From: Nitrobacter sp035546855
Lineage (GTDB): Bacteria > Pseudomonadota > Alphaproteobacteria > Rhizobiales > Xanthobacteraceae
Assembly (NCBI GenBank): GCA_035546855.1
Contig: DASZVY010000029.1
Location: 1-64,000, forward strand
DNA length: 64,000 nt
Direction of reading: 5' to 3'
Below the pieces are notes generated by a model. The model was not told the DNA's origin. It ran no database searches and saw only the letters and a list, made by a program, of their open reading frames with translations. Shown here piece by piece: positions 25,336-34,315 of this stretch; position 1 is the stretch's first letter; every line of letters begins with the position of its first letter. A program made the translations under genes and the position numbers.

Positions 25336-25674
25336 TCAGTCGCCGGATCCGGGGTTGGAGGAAAAATATTTCTCGAATTTTCCCTCCTGCCCGTCGAATT
25401 CCTTGGCGTCGGGCGGCGACTCTTTCTTCTGGGTGATGTTCGGCCAGCTCTTGGCGTACTCGGCGTTCACCCCGAGCCATTTCTCCAGACCCGGCTCGGT
25501 GTCCGGCTTGATCGCATCCGCCGGGCATTCCGGCTCGCAAACCCCGCAATCGATGCACTCGTCCGGATGAATGACGAGCATGTTTTCGCCTTCGTAGAAG
25601 CAATCGACCGGACAGACTTCGACGCAGTCGGTGTATTTGCACTTGATGCAGTTTTCTGTGACGACGTAAGTCAT
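25336..25674 (-). CDS. fdxA: 7Fe ferredoxin FdxA ([3Fe-4S][4Fe-4S])
   Basis: A 112-residue ferredoxin of the Azotobacter FdI type: MTYVVTENCIKCKYTDCVEVCPVDCFY and then ECIDCGVCEPECPADAI supply seven cluster cysteines plus two extra. The [3Fe-4S] ligands are expected at Cys9, Cys17 and Cys50 and the [4Fe-4S] ligands at the others. A charged C-terminal tail of about 50 residues follows, as usual for the alphaproteobacterial form. The ATG at 25674 follows GGAG. It is a soluble low-potential electron carrier. Downstream lies carD and upstream the S4 protein and helicase genes, all on the minus strand. Confidence 0.95.
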   Translation of the reverse strand: MTYVVTENCIKCKYTDCVEVCPVDCFYEGENMLVIHPDECIDCGVCEPECPADAIKPDTEPGLEKWLGVNAEYAKSWPNITQKKESPPDAKEFDGQEGKFEKYFSSNPGSGD

Positions 25675-25783
25675 CCAAGGCTCCGAAACGGATGGATTTT
25701 GCAGGTGTGCGTAGCGCAGGAACAGCGCAGCCGCAAGCCGTGGATCAGTGCGAAATACGCAAGCCCCCGGCATGCATGGCTGT

Positions 25784-26068
25784 TCAAGCTCCGGCGCTGG
25801 CACCGGCATCATCCTGCATCTCGCGGTAGAGCATGCGAGCTGCGGCAGCGTCTCCACGCCGTTCCGAAAACCCCATGACCTTCAGGATACGAACGCTGCG
25901 GTCGAGCCCGATCGTCAAGACATCGTCGACCTTGACCGCATGGCCCGGCGATTTTTCCCGAATGCCGTTGATGCGGACATGTCCCGCCGCGACCAGCGCG
26001 GCCGCACTGGTGCGGGCCTTTACCACCCGCGCGTGCCAGAGCCATTTATCGATACGTTGACGCTCCAA
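25784..26068 (-). CDS. S4-domain RNA-binding protein, Hsp15-like
   Basis: A 94-residue protein starting ERQRIDKWLWHARVVKARTSAAALVAAGHVRING, the classical S4 domain of Hsp15, which binds free 50S subunits carrying stalled nascent chains. The start is uncertain: a TTG at 26068 fits the family N-terminus, and another TTG at 26086 is in frame; no ATG precedes the domain and no strong ribosome-binding site is visible. The gene follows the helicase by about 75 bases and probably belongs to the same transcript, suggesting a joint role in RNA or ribosome quality. Confidence 0.8.
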   Translation of the reverse strand: MERQRIDKWLWHARVVKARTSAAALVAAGHVRINGIREKSPGHAVKVDDVLTIGLDRSVRILKVMGFSERRGDAAAARMLYREMQDDAGASAGA

Positions 26069-26143
26069 GATCCACCGATGCCACAAAGCAGGCCCGTGCA
26101 GGCGGGACCGGATTCAAACATGGAGCGCGCTCGCCCGCGAGTC

Positions 26144-29100
26144 CTAATCCTTGCGGTTGGCGAGTTGCTCTTTGAGCGCGGCGAGCTTCGCAAACGGCGA
26201 ATTGGGATCGATCGCGTGTTCGCGTTCCCGCGGCGCGCTGCTGGCATAGGGCCGAAGCGACGCGCCAACTTCATGGCGTCCGTCGCGACCGCCCTTGCGC
26301 GGCCCCTTGAAACGGAGATGATCCTGGTCCCTGTCCCGTCCCTTGGCATGATCGCGCGGCGGGCGCCCCTTGCCTTCGCGTCCTTCGCGGCCGCCCGCCG
26401 CTTCGGCAGCGCCTTCTGCCGGCGCACCCGCGGGCTTGCGGAAATCCTTGAAGCGGTCGCGGCGATTGCGACCATGCCGCTCGCGCTTCGCGCCATCGCC
26501 AGTCTCGCCTTCGGCGGCCGGCTGTCCCTCGCCCTGTGGCTGGCCCTGGCGCTGGTCCGGCCGGCGATGACGGTTGCGATCGTGGCGCGGACGGCGCTCC
26601 TCGGAACGGCCGCCGGGCCGCCAGACCTCGATCATCGCAGGCGTTGGCTCCGCTTCAGCGGAGGCTTCCGCAGTCTCGGACGTGACCGTCTCGGACGTGA
26701 CCGCGACTGCAATTTCGGTCGGAGCTTCCCTTTCGTCATCCTGACTGACAGCAGGCGGCGCATTCTCCCCGACCGGCGCAGCTTCCGGCTCCGGCGGAGG
26801 CGTGAACGTAACGTCGGGAAGCAGCGATACCGAGGGAGCCGCGCTGGCGACGTCGGCCTGCGCTGCGTCGGCAGCAGATGCATCTTCAGATGAGGGGGCC
26901 GGCGCGGCGGCATCGGCGTCAACTGTATCCGATGCAGCGGGCGCACTCTCCGTACTCATCGGATCGGATGCCGGAGACGCGTCAGCACGTGTTGCCGCAT
27001 GAGCTTGCGGCGCTTCAACTCCGGCAGTCTCGGGTGCAGCGGGCGCCGGCGTCGGCGCGGGGCGCCGCTCCATGCGATAGCCGAGCGCGCGCAGGATCGA
27101 GGCGAAATCCTCGCCGGCCGATCCGGCCAGCGACGTCATCGCCTGCGTGACGACAAATCCGCGGCCGTCGAATGCACCGGCAGGCTTTTCGCCGGACATT
27201 CCTTCGCGCCACGCCAGCGCCGGACGGATCAGGTCGGCAAGCCGTTCAAGGATATCGACACGCACCGCGCGCTCGCCGCACTGACGATAGCCGAGCGTGC
27301 GATAGGCATCGCGATCGAGTTGCTTGTCGACCGGAAACGAGGTGCGGCCGCTGCTGGCCAGATGCTGCGCGCTCGACAGCGCCGCGAGGTCGACATTGTC
27401 CTGCTTCGAGGCCCAGAGCAGCGAGGCCAACGAGCGCGCGGCCGGCTTCAGCAATGCCGGGAAGTAGATGTGATAGGCCCCGAAGCGTACGCCGTATTTG
27501 CGCAACGTTGCGCGCGACGGCTGATCGAGATCCTTCATCTCGGCCGCGATTTTCGATCGCTCCAACACACCGAGCGCTTCGGTCAACTGGAAGGCGATCC
27601 CGCGCGCGATGCCGGTGACGTCTTCCGCCTTGGACAATTCGAACAGCGGCCCCAGCAGCTTTTCGATATGCGTCTTCAGCCACAGATCGAGCCGCGCCTG
27701 CACCGAATCGCGCGCCGCGCCGGTCAGCCGCTCGTCGGCAATGATCCGCAGCCGCGGGTGCAGCGCGTCGTCGGCCGCAACCAGCCGCGCCACGGCATCG
27801 CCGGTCCAGCGGACGGTGCCGTCGGACGTCAGCACGAATTGATCGTCCGGCGCATTGGACAGCTTTTCGGCGCGTGCCTCAATTTCCCCGGCGAGCGCCT
27901 TCTGTGCGGTCGCCTGCAGCGCCTTCGCGTCCGAACCCGCCTCCGCGGCGTCAGGTGCAAAGGTGAATCCATCGAGGCGGCCGATCACGTGGCCCTCTAC
28001 GATCACTTCACCGGTCTTGCCAATTTCTGTATTCAACATGGTGTTTTCCCGCAGGCGGCGCATCAATACACTGGTCCGGCGATCAACGAAACGCTCCGTG
28101 AGCCTTTCGTGCAGCGCATCGGACAATTTATTTTCGACCTCGCGCGAGATTCCCTGCCAATGCTCGGGATCGGCCAGCCAGTCAGGGCGGTTGGCGACAA
28201 AGGTCCATGTCCGGATTTGCGCGATTCGACCCGACAGGGTGTCGATATCGCCGTCGGTCCGGTCGGCTTGCGCAACCTGGGCCGCGAACCAGTCGTCCGG
28301 CAGCCGACCCTTGCGCATCAGGAAATCAAACAGGGTCGTCACCAGTTCGGCATGTGCCGCCGGAGCGATCTTGCGATAGTCCGGAATCTGGCAGGCGTCC
28401 CACAACCGCTCCACCGCGGCCCGACCCTGCGCCATCTCGCGCACGTCGGCATCGCGCGCGGCGTGATCCAGCACGCGCTGGTCTTCCGCGACCGGCGCTC
28501 GTGTCAGGGCTTCATGCGAGGGCGCCTGTGCCAGCGACACCTGCAACGCACCGACCGAGGAGACGTCGAGACTGGAGTTGCGCCATTGCAGCGTCTTGAC
28601 GCTGTCGAAGGTGTGATTCTGCAGCGCATTGACCAGTTCGGGCTCGAACGGCGCGCAGCGTCCGGTGGTGCCGAACGTGCCGTTGCGCGTGGCGCGGCCG
28701 GCGCGGCCGGCGATCTGCGCGAATTCCGGCGGCGTCAGCCGACGGAATTGATAGCCGTCATATTTGCGGTCCGACGCGAATGCGACGTGATCGACGTCGA
28801 GATTGAGGCCCATGCCGATGGCGTCGGTGGCGACGAGATAATCGACGTCGCCGGATTGGAACATCGCCACCTGGGCGTTGCGGGTGCGTGGGCTGAGCGA
28901 TCCCAAGACCACCGCGGCGCCGCCGTGCTGGCGGCGGATCAATTCGGCGATGGCATAAACTTCATCCGCGGAAAACGCGACGATCGCGGTGCGCCGCGAC
29001 TGCCGGGTGATCTTGCGATCGCCGGCGAACTCGAGTTGCGACAGCCGCGGCCGCGTGATGATGCTGGCGCCCGGCAACAGCCGCTCGATGATCGGGCGCA

Positions 29101-29524
29101 TGGTGGCAGCGCCGAGCAGCAGCGTCTCGTCGCGACCGCGCCGATTGAGAATGCGATCGGTAAAGACATGGCCACGTTCGAGATCCGCTGCGATCTGGAT
29201 TTCATCGACGGCGAGGAACGAGACGTCGAGATCGCGCGGCATCGCCTCCACGGTCGAGACCCAGAAGCGCGGGTGCGGCGGCTTGATCTTCTCCTCGCCG
29301 GTGACGAGCGCGACGGAATCCGCGCCTATGCGATCGGCGATCTTGTTGTAGACCTCACGCGCGAGCAGCCGCAGCGGCAACCCGATGATGCCGGACGAAT
29401 GCGCCAGCATCCGCTCGATCGCGAGATGGGTCTTGCCGGTATTGGTCGGACCGAGCACCGCGGTAACGCCCGCGCCGGGAGCCCGGCCATTGGCAAGCGA
29501 AGAGGTCGAAGACGAAAAGGCCAT
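26144..29524 (-). CDS. SUV3/MgpS-like RNA helicase with long disordered C-terminus
   Basis: A 1126-residue superfamily-2 helicase. Walker A is GPTNTGKT (25-32), motif II is DEIQ (107-110), and motif VI QIAGRAGR lies near 262-269; the order and sequence match the SUV3-like helicases of alphaproteobacteria. A helical middle follows to about residue 815. The last 300 residues are Ala/Pro/Glu-rich and then Arg/Gly/Lys/Asp-rich (RHDRNRHRRPDQRQGQ, KGRDRDQDHLRFKGPRKGG) and should be disordered and RNA-binding. The ATG at 29524 is preferred; a GTG at 29569 is in frame. Likely role: RNA unwinding in decay or ribosome work. Confidence 0.85.
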   Translation of the reverse strand: MAFSSSTSSLANGRAPGAGVTAVLGPTNTGKTHLAIERMLAHSSGIIGLPLRLLAREVYNKIADRIGADSVALVTGEEKIKPPHPRFWVSTVEAMPRDLDVSFLAVDEIQIAADLERGHVFTDRILNRRGRDETLLLGAATMRPIIERLLPGASIITRPRLSQLEFAGDRKITRQSRRTAIVAFSADEVYAIAELIRRQHGGAAVVLGSLSPRTRNAQVAMFQSGDVDYLVATDAIGMGLNLDVDHVAFASDRKYDGYQFRRLTPPEFAQIAGRAGRATRNGTFGTTGRCAPFEPELVNALQNHTFDSVKTLQWRNSSLDVSSVGALQVSLAQAPSHEALTRAPVAEDQRVLDHAARDADVREMAQGRAAVERLWDACQIPDYRKIAPAAHAELVTTLFDFLMRKGRLPDDWFAAQVAQADRTDGDIDTLSGRIAQIRTWTFVANRPDWLADPEHWQGISREVENKLSDALHERLTERFVDRRTSVLMRRLRENTMLNTEIGKTGEVIVEGHVIGRLDGFTFAPDAAEAGSDAKALQATAQKALAGEIEARAEKLSNAPDDQFVLTSDGTVRWTGDAVARLVAADDALHPRLRIIADERLTGAARDSVQARLDLWLKTHIEKLLGPLFELSKAEDVTGIARGIAFQLTEALGVLERSKIAAEMKDLDQPSRATLRKYGVRFGAYHIYFPALLKPAARSLASLLWASKQDNVDLAALSSAQHLASSGRTSFPVDKQLDRDAYRTLGYRQCGERAVRVDILERLADLIRPALAWREGMSGEKPAGAFDGRGFVVTQAMTSLAGSAGEDFASILRALGYRMERRPAPTPAPAAPETAGVEAPQAHAATRADASPASDPMSTESAPAASDTVDADAAAPAPSSEDASAADAAQADVASAAPSVSLLPDVTFTPPPEPEAAPVGENAPPAVSQDDEREAPTEIAVAVTSETVTSETAEASAEAEPTPAMIEVWRPGGRSEERRPRHDRNRHRRPDQRQGQPQGEGQPAAEGETGDGAKRERHGRNRRDRFKDFRKPAGAPAEGAAEAAGGREGREGKGRPPRDHAKGRDRDQDHLRFKGPRKGGRDGRHEVGASLRPYASSAPREREHAIDPNSPFAKLAALKEQLANRKD

Positions 29525-29864
29525 GTTTTCCGAAGGGTTTTGCGTCGCTGACGCTGCGAGGTGTTTCACAATGCGACGTTTGGAAGGCCGCGGCTTAAAC
29601 TCTGGAACGAGTCCGGAACGAATCGCGCCCGAATCGCTGACTCCACGGATCTCCCGCGTTGGTCACCGCAACATCTCGCGTCGGCAAGGCAGCGCGGCAC
29701 TAGATCAAGTTCGACAGGCCGTCTCGTGAGGAAGTTCCGGATCGATATCATTAATTCCTGTGCGGGGTCGGTCGGATCGAGAGTCAACAGGATTCAGCGC
29801 CGCGACGGCGTTGTGGCAAACCTGAGGCCGTGATGTCCTGACGCCATCATTTCCATTTCGCTCG
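29525..29864. other. Gap upstream of the helicase gene
   Basis: These 340 bases lie between the helicase start and the DUF3108 stop, both genes on the minus strand. Short open frames exist on both strands but none has a ribosome-binding site or a recognisable product. It presumably carries the helicase promoter. Confidence 0.5.
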
Positions 29865-30734
29865 CTACTGTGTCTTGACGGGCGGTCGCGGCGGCAGGGC
29901 GGTCGCCAAAAACTGCGTCGCTTCAAGCTTGCCGAGGCCAAGCGGCGTCGGAATCGTCATCCGGAATGGCACCAGCACCCGCGTTCCCGCGATCGGCACC
30001 AGCCAGATTTCCATGTTGCGCTGGGCGGTGAGATATTTGATGGCGATACGATCGGGAATATAACCCGAGATCGGCACGAAATAGATCGCGCAGACGAGCG
30101 CCGGTCCTCGGTATCCCTTCTCGGCTTTCACCGTCTCTTTGCGTTTGTACTCAAGGTGAAGATCGTAGCGCATGCGGCCGTCGAACACCGGAGTAGCCGT
30201 GTGGCAGGACTCCGGGCTGAGAAGATCGGCGTTGCCGGGGACGCGCAGCAGCGATGCCGTCATGGGATCCAGCACGCCCTGCTTCTGGGCGTCGGTGACG
30301 GGGATTCGGTTGGCCTCGACCGGAGGCGTGGGCACGATCACCGAATCCTTCACATTGCCGTCCGCAAGCGTGATGCGGACCGTTTCGGATTTCCGCGACG
30401 ACGTCATCGTCGCCGTGTAGGCGGCCGGCACCAATGCGCCGGCAACGATGCGTCCCTGAGACGTTCCGCTCCCGGTGCCGCCAGCGAACGCCTTCAGCAA
30501 ACCCGTGGTGCCGCCGGACGCCGACGCCGAATACTGATCGTCGGAAATCTCCACCACCCATGAGCCGACGCCGATGGGAATGCCGGCCAGCGTGACCTCA
30601 TAGCGCGCGTCGAGCTTGCCCTGGGCCGCGGCCGGTGACGCCGGGAGCACAGCCGCGAACAGCGCCCCGGCAAATCCGCTCGCCAAGAGGGGCGCCGACC
30701 GTACGCGTGATCGGGGCTGGATTGTCGGAAACAT
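29865..30734 (-). CDS. DUF3108 exported protein
   Basis: A 289-residue protein with a signal peptide (basic N-terminus, then LLASGFAGALFAAVLPASPAAA, cleavage probably before QGKLDARY). The mature part starts DARYEVTLAGIPIGVGSWVVEI and matches the DUF3108 family, predicted beta-rich periplasmic proteins of unknown function, distantly like LolA-type lipid-binding folds. The ATG at 30734 is preceded two codons earlier by an in-frame GTG; the open frame to 31043 has no start signal. It is divergent from rpmB. Confidence 0.75.
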   Translation of the reverse strand: MFPTIQPRSRVRSAPLLASGFAGALFAAVLPASPAAAQGKLDARYEVTLAGIPIGVGSWVVEISDDQYSASASGGTTGLLKAFAGGTGSGTSQGRIVAGALVPAAYTATMTSSRKSETVRITLADGNVKDSVIVPTPPVEANRIPVTDAQKQGVLDPMTASLLRVPGNADLLSPESCHTATPVFDGRMRYDLHLEYKRKETVKAEKGYRGPALVCAIYFVPISGYIPDRIAIKYLTAQRNMEIWLVPIAGTRVLVPFRMTIPTPLGLGKLEATQFLATALPPRPPVKTQ

Positions 30735-31079
30735 GCTCACGGCGGGGAAGCCTTCCCTTGTTGGCCTGTCCGGCGCCCGGATCGGGCCTCGAGGCCCTGT
30801 CCGCGGACCGCTCTCGGCAGACGGTGTGCATTTAAGCAGAAAAAATATCGAGGCAACGCGGATCTGCCGACGGCGAAAGAGCACAGAACCGGCCGCGCGG
30901 CCAGTGGCCATCCCGGCCGGATCCCATCCTCCTGATGTCGGCAGGGATTGCGCCGTTTCTGTGATCCCGCCGCCGACGAACGCCGGTGAAAGCGCTTGGG
31001 AATCATCAGTTTGCGTGCGATCGGGAGCCGTTGCCCGCCGCATCCGGCGTGAATGTTGGAATCGGACCTCTCCCCAGCC
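30735..31079. other. Divergent intergenic region DUF3108 / rpmB
   Basis: No gene was seen in this part of the 458-base gap. It contains an AT-rich spot near 30835-30850 that could belong to the DUF3108 promoter. The rpmB promoter follows at 31080. Confidence 0.5.
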
Positions 31080-31108
31080 TTGACGCCCCGCTGCTCTCCC
31101 CCTATACG
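31080..31108 (+). promoter_or_regulatory. Sigma-70-type promoter of rpmB
   Basis: TTGACG (31080-31085) and TATACG (31103-31108) are separated by exactly 17 bases, the best housekeeping promoter match noticed in the window. Transcription would begin near 31115, leaving a leader of about 78 bases before the rpmB ATG. Confidence 0.7.
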
Positions 31109-31192
31109 TCCGCGGTTCCTGAAATGGACGTGAATTTGACCCCCGCGCCTGCCTTCGAGGCCGGTTGACCGGGGATGACAGAGGATTTCGCC

Positions 31193-31486
31193 ATGTCCCG
31201 GCGCTGCGAACTGACGGCCAAGGCTCCCCAGGTGGGCCACAAGGTCAGCCACTCCAATATCAAGACCAAGCGGCGCTTCCTGCCCAACCTGGTCAACGTC
31301 ACCTTCCAGTCGGACGCGCTGGCGCGTTCGGTGCGGCTGCGGGTGTCGACCAATGCGCTGAAAAGCGTCGACCATCGTGGCGGCCTCGATGCCTTCCTGC
31401 TCAAGGCCAAGGATACCGAACTGTCGCCGAAGGCGGTCGAGATCAAGCGCCAGATCGAAAAGAAGCAGGTCGCCAAGGCGGACTGA
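31193..31486 (+). CDS. rpmB: 50S ribosomal protein L28
   Basis: A 97-residue protein starting MSRRCELTAKAPQVGHKVSHSN, followed by KTKRRFLPNLVNVTF, the family signature. Length is normal for the alphaproteobacterial form. The ATG at 31193 follows GAGGAT; an ATG six codons earlier is in frame but poorly placed. It stands alone, with its own promoter (31080) and terminator (31545). Confidence 0.96.
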   Translation: MSRRCELTAKAPQVGHKVSHSNIKTKRRFLPNLVNVTFQSDALARSVRLRVSTNALKSVDHRGGLDAFLLKAKDTELSPKAVEIKRQIEKKQVAKAD

Positions 31487-31544
31487 ATCAAGGCGGGCTG
31501 ATTGCGGCGGGCTGATCGCACTTCATGTCCAATGCGATTTTCGT

Positions 31545-31577
31545 GAGGGCGGGATCGAACGGTCCGGCCCTCTTTTT
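31545..31577 (+). terminator. Rho-independent terminator of rpmB
   Basis: GAGGGC (31545-31550) pairs with GCCCTC (31567-31572), with further inner pairs, and five T residues follow directly (31573-31577). It lies 58 bases after the L28 stop. Confidence 0.8.
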
Positions 31578-31591
31578 GTTTCCATCTCTCC

Positions 31592-32995
31592 TCACTGATA
31601 TGACGCGACGATATCGGACACCGCGCGCTCGAGCTGCCGCGCGGTGGCGCACTGGCGCACCACCGAACAGAACGTCGCGTAGCGCGGCATCTCCGAATCG
31701 CCGAAGCCCCAGGCGGAGCGCCCTTCGGGATTGAGCCAGACCAGCCGCTTCGCGCGTTCGCCGATCCGCTTCAGGATATCGGCGCGCGGGTCGAGGTTGT
31801 TGCTGCGGGCATCGCCGAGCACGATCACCGTGGTCTGCGGCGTCACCGCACTCATGGCCGCCTTCTCGAAATCGGCGAGTGACGACCCGTAATCGGACGA
31901 GCCGAACCCGACCTTGGACATGATCTCGCCCATCGCCTTTTCCGGCGTGTTGGTCTCGAGAAGATCGCTGACCTCGATCAGGTGACCCGAGAACGCGAAC
32001 GAGCGTACGTCGTCGACGACCTCATGCAGGCTGTGGATCAGCAGCAGGAAGAAATCCGACACCTGCGCCACCGAGCCCGAGACATCGCACAGCGCCACGA
32101 TTTTCGGCCGATCACGATGTTTGCGCTTCCACGAGGTGAGGAACGGCACGCCGCCCCAGGCGGCATTGCGGCGGATGGTGCGGCGGACGTCGAGATGACC
32201 ACGGCGCGGCCGCTTGCGCGGCTTGCTGTAACGCTCGCGCAGGCGCCGCGCGATCTTGCGGATCAATGCGCGCATCTGCTCGACCTGCCGCAACTCGAGC
32301 CGCGCCATCGGTGCGTTGCGCAGGATTTCGTTGCGGAGGTTTTCCGCCTCCTCGCGGCCATAAAGCAAGAGCGCCTGCGAGACGGTGTCGCGCACATCGT
32401 CGCGCAGCCGCTCGGTCGCCACCGCCAGCCGCTCGGCGAGCGCGGGATTTGATGCGAGCAGATCGTCGAGGTCGTCGCGCAGGCGCTGAATGCCCAGTTC
32501 ATCCATCATGCGCGCCGAGAACAGCCCGCGCTGGGTAAAGAACCTGATGTCGCTCAGCGACGCCGCGCTCGCCGCATTGGCGATCGCCGCGGCGATCTGG
32601 TTGCGATCCTGCGCGAGCAGCATCCGCGCCAGCGGACCGAGGTCCGACATGGCGGCGGACGTCACCGGCGCGTCGGCACCCGGCCCGGCTTGCGCCGCGG
32701 ACGACGGACCGCTGCTGTCGTCATCTGCTGCGGATTCGGCACCCTCGCTTGACGCCTCATTTTCGTTGGCCTGTGAGGGCTGCGGACGCGCGAAGAACAG
32801 ATCGAAGCAGGCGCCGAGCGCCTTCTTTTCGTCCTGGGTCTTGGCGAGCGTCAGCAGCAACGTATCGCGCAGGATGCCGCGATCCTCGAACCCGACCGCC
32901 GCGACGGCGCGCATGGCATCGATGCTTTCGGCCGGCGACACCCGGACCCCGGCGCCACGCGCCGCGCGAAAGAACCGATGCAGGTTTTCGCGCAT
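31592..32995 (-). CDS. VWA-domain protein (CoxE-like), partner of the MoxR ATPase
   Basis: A 467-residue protein of the CoxE/YehP-type VWA family. The C-terminal half holds a von Willebrand A domain with the metal-ion motif DVSGS, preceded by IVALC, and the conserved upstream stretch KPRKRPRRGHLDVRRTIRRN typical of CoxE proteins. Residues about 75-115 are an acidic, Ser/Ala-rich linker. With the MoxR ATPase encoded just upstream it forms a MoxR/VWA pair that usually remodels or inserts metals into a partner enzyme. No carbon monoxide dehydrogenase genes are present here, so the client is unknown. Confidence 0.8.
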   Translation of the reverse strand: MRENLHRFFRAARGAGVRVSPAESIDAMRAVAAVGFEDRGILRDTLLLTLAKTQDEKKALGACFDLFFARPQPSQANENEASSEGAESAADDDSSGPSSAAQAGPGADAPVTSAAMSDLGPLARMLLAQDRNQIAAAIANAASAASLSDIRFFTQRGLFSARMMDELGIQRLRDDLDDLLASNPALAERLAVATERLRDDVRDTVSQALLLYGREEAENLRNEILRNAPMARLELRQVEQMRALIRKIARRLRERYSKPRKRPRRGHLDVRRTIRRNAAWGGVPFLTSWKRKHRDRPKIVALCDVSGSVAQVSDFFLLLIHSLHEVVDDVRSFAFSGHLIEVSDLLETNTPEKAMGEIMSKVGFGSSDYGSSLADFEKAAMSAVTPQTTVIVLGDARSNNLDPRADILKRIGERAKRLVWLNPEGRSAWGFGDSEMPRYATFCSVVRQCATARQLERAVSDIVASYQ

Positions 32996-33045
32996 GTCAG
33001 CGCGCCCTCATTGCAGAACGGAGCATCACCGCGAGGCCAAGCGAG

Positions 33046-33149
33046 CTCCCTCTCCCGCTTGCGGGGCGGGGTCGGGGAGGGAGCGCTATTCGTAAATATG
33101 CCCCCACCCGACCGACTACGTCGGTCGACCTCCCCCGCAAGCGGGAGAG
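33046..33149. repeat. Extragenic palindromic repeat between the MoxR and VWA genes
   Basis: CTCCCTCTCCCGCTTGCGGGG at the left and TCCCCCGCAAGCGGGAGAG at the right are inverted copies, with CGACTACGTCGGTCG, itself palindromic, next to the right arm. Half a copy occurs near 34290-34315. It sits within what would be one transcript. Confidence 0.65.
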
Positions 33150-33181
33150 ACAAGGAAGTGCAGGCAGCGCCTCCATTCCCA

Positions 33182-34129
33182 TCACCCGAACACGTTCTGG
33201 CGTGCCGCCTTGGCCACGAAGGTCGTGACCTGAGGCAGCGCAGCCTCGATATCCGACTCGTATTTCAGGAGAACATTGAGCGTGTCCTTGACAAGCTCGT
33301 GGTTGAGTTCGGAGGCCTGCAGCAGCACCAGCACGCGTGCCCAGTCGATGGTCTCGCTGACCGACGGCAGCTTCTTCAGATCGAGCGTGCGGATCTCGTT
33401 GATGAAGCCGACGAGTTGCTTGCGCAGGATCTGGGAAATGCCGGGAACCCGGCTTTCCACGATCCGCTCCTCCAGCTTCTGCTCGGGAAAACCGATATGC
33501 AGATGCAGGCAGCGCCGCTTCAAGGCATCGCCGAGATCGCGCTCGCTGTTCGAGGTCAGGATCACGATCGGCGGCGTCACCGCCGACACCGTGCCGAGTT
33601 CGGGAATGGTGACCTGGAAGTCCGACAGCATTTCCAGCAGCAGCGATTCGAACTCCGCATCTGATTTGTCGATCTCGTCGATCAGCAGCACGCAGCCGGC
33701 CGGCTGCTCCAGCGCCTGCAGCAGCGGGCGCGGCTCGACGAACTCCTTGGAGAAGAACACGTCGCCGAAATCATGCAACTGATCGAGCGCGGCGTGCAGC
33801 GTCGCCGCATTGCCGAGCACCTCGCCGAGCTTGTCCTTGAGGATTTGCGTGTAGAGCAACTGCTTGGCGTACTTCCATTCGTACAGCGCCTTGGCCTCGT
33901 CGAGCCCTTCATAGCACTGCAGGCGGATCATCTTCAGCCCGCGCCAGGCGGCGATCGCCTTGGCGAGTTCTGTCTTGCCGACGCCAGCCGGCCCCTCGAC
34001 CAGGATCGGCTTCTCGATCTGTCCGGCGAGATAGACGGCGGTCGCGATCTGACGGCTTGCGATATAGCCCTGCGCGGCGAGGCCGCTTTCCACGGCCTCG
34101 ATCGAGGCGGCGGGCCGATGGTCAGTCAC
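33182..34129 (-). CDS. MoxR-family AAA+ ATPase
   Basis: A 315-residue AAA+ protein: Walker A GPAGVGKTE near 46, Walker B VLLIDEIDKS near 147 and sensor 1 ILTSNSERDL near 192. The sequence around LQCYEGLDEAKALYEWKY is characteristic of MoxR proteins of the CoxD type. The GTG at 34129 follows GGAGCGACC; the open frame extends to 34180 without a better signal. It acts with the VWA protein encoded downstream. Confidence 0.87.
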   Translation of the reverse strand: MTDHRPAASIEAVESGLAAQGYIASRQIATAVYLAGQIEKPILVEGPAGVGKTELAKAIAAWRGLKMIRLQCYEGLDEAKALYEWKYAKQLLYTQILKDKLGEVLGNAATLHAALDQLHDFGDVFFSKEFVEPRPLLQALEQPAGCVLLIDEIDKSDAEFESLLLEMLSDFQVTIPELGTVSAVTPPIVILTSNSERDLGDALKRRCLHLHIGFPEQKLEERIVESRVPGISQILRKQLVGFINEIRTLDLKKLPSVSETIDWARVLVLLQASELNHELVKDTLNVLLKYESDIEAALPQVTTFVAKAARQNVFG

Positions 34130-34315
34130 GTTGGTCGCTCCACGTTGCCGGTATCCGGAACTTGCGGCCAAAGCCGCCAATCTGAGCTACGCGCCATCAG
34201 GGCGGATGTCCAGTATCGGGAGGGCATGGCCGGATGCGCACAGAACGCGCGGCACGTGCCGTCAGGCGTTTCCAACCACAGATTCTTACCTTTCCCCGCA
34301 AGCGGAGAGAGGGAG

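Noticed and set aside
26999..29551. 850-codon open frame on the plus strand
   Set aside because: It is fully antisense to the helicase, has no domain or ribosome-binding site, and is Arg/His/Gln-rich as expected for a GC-rich shadow frame.
31592..34129. CO dehydrogenase maturation genes coxD/coxE
   Set aside because: The pair resembles CoxD/CoxE but no coxMSL or other cox gene is present, so the specific names are not justified.
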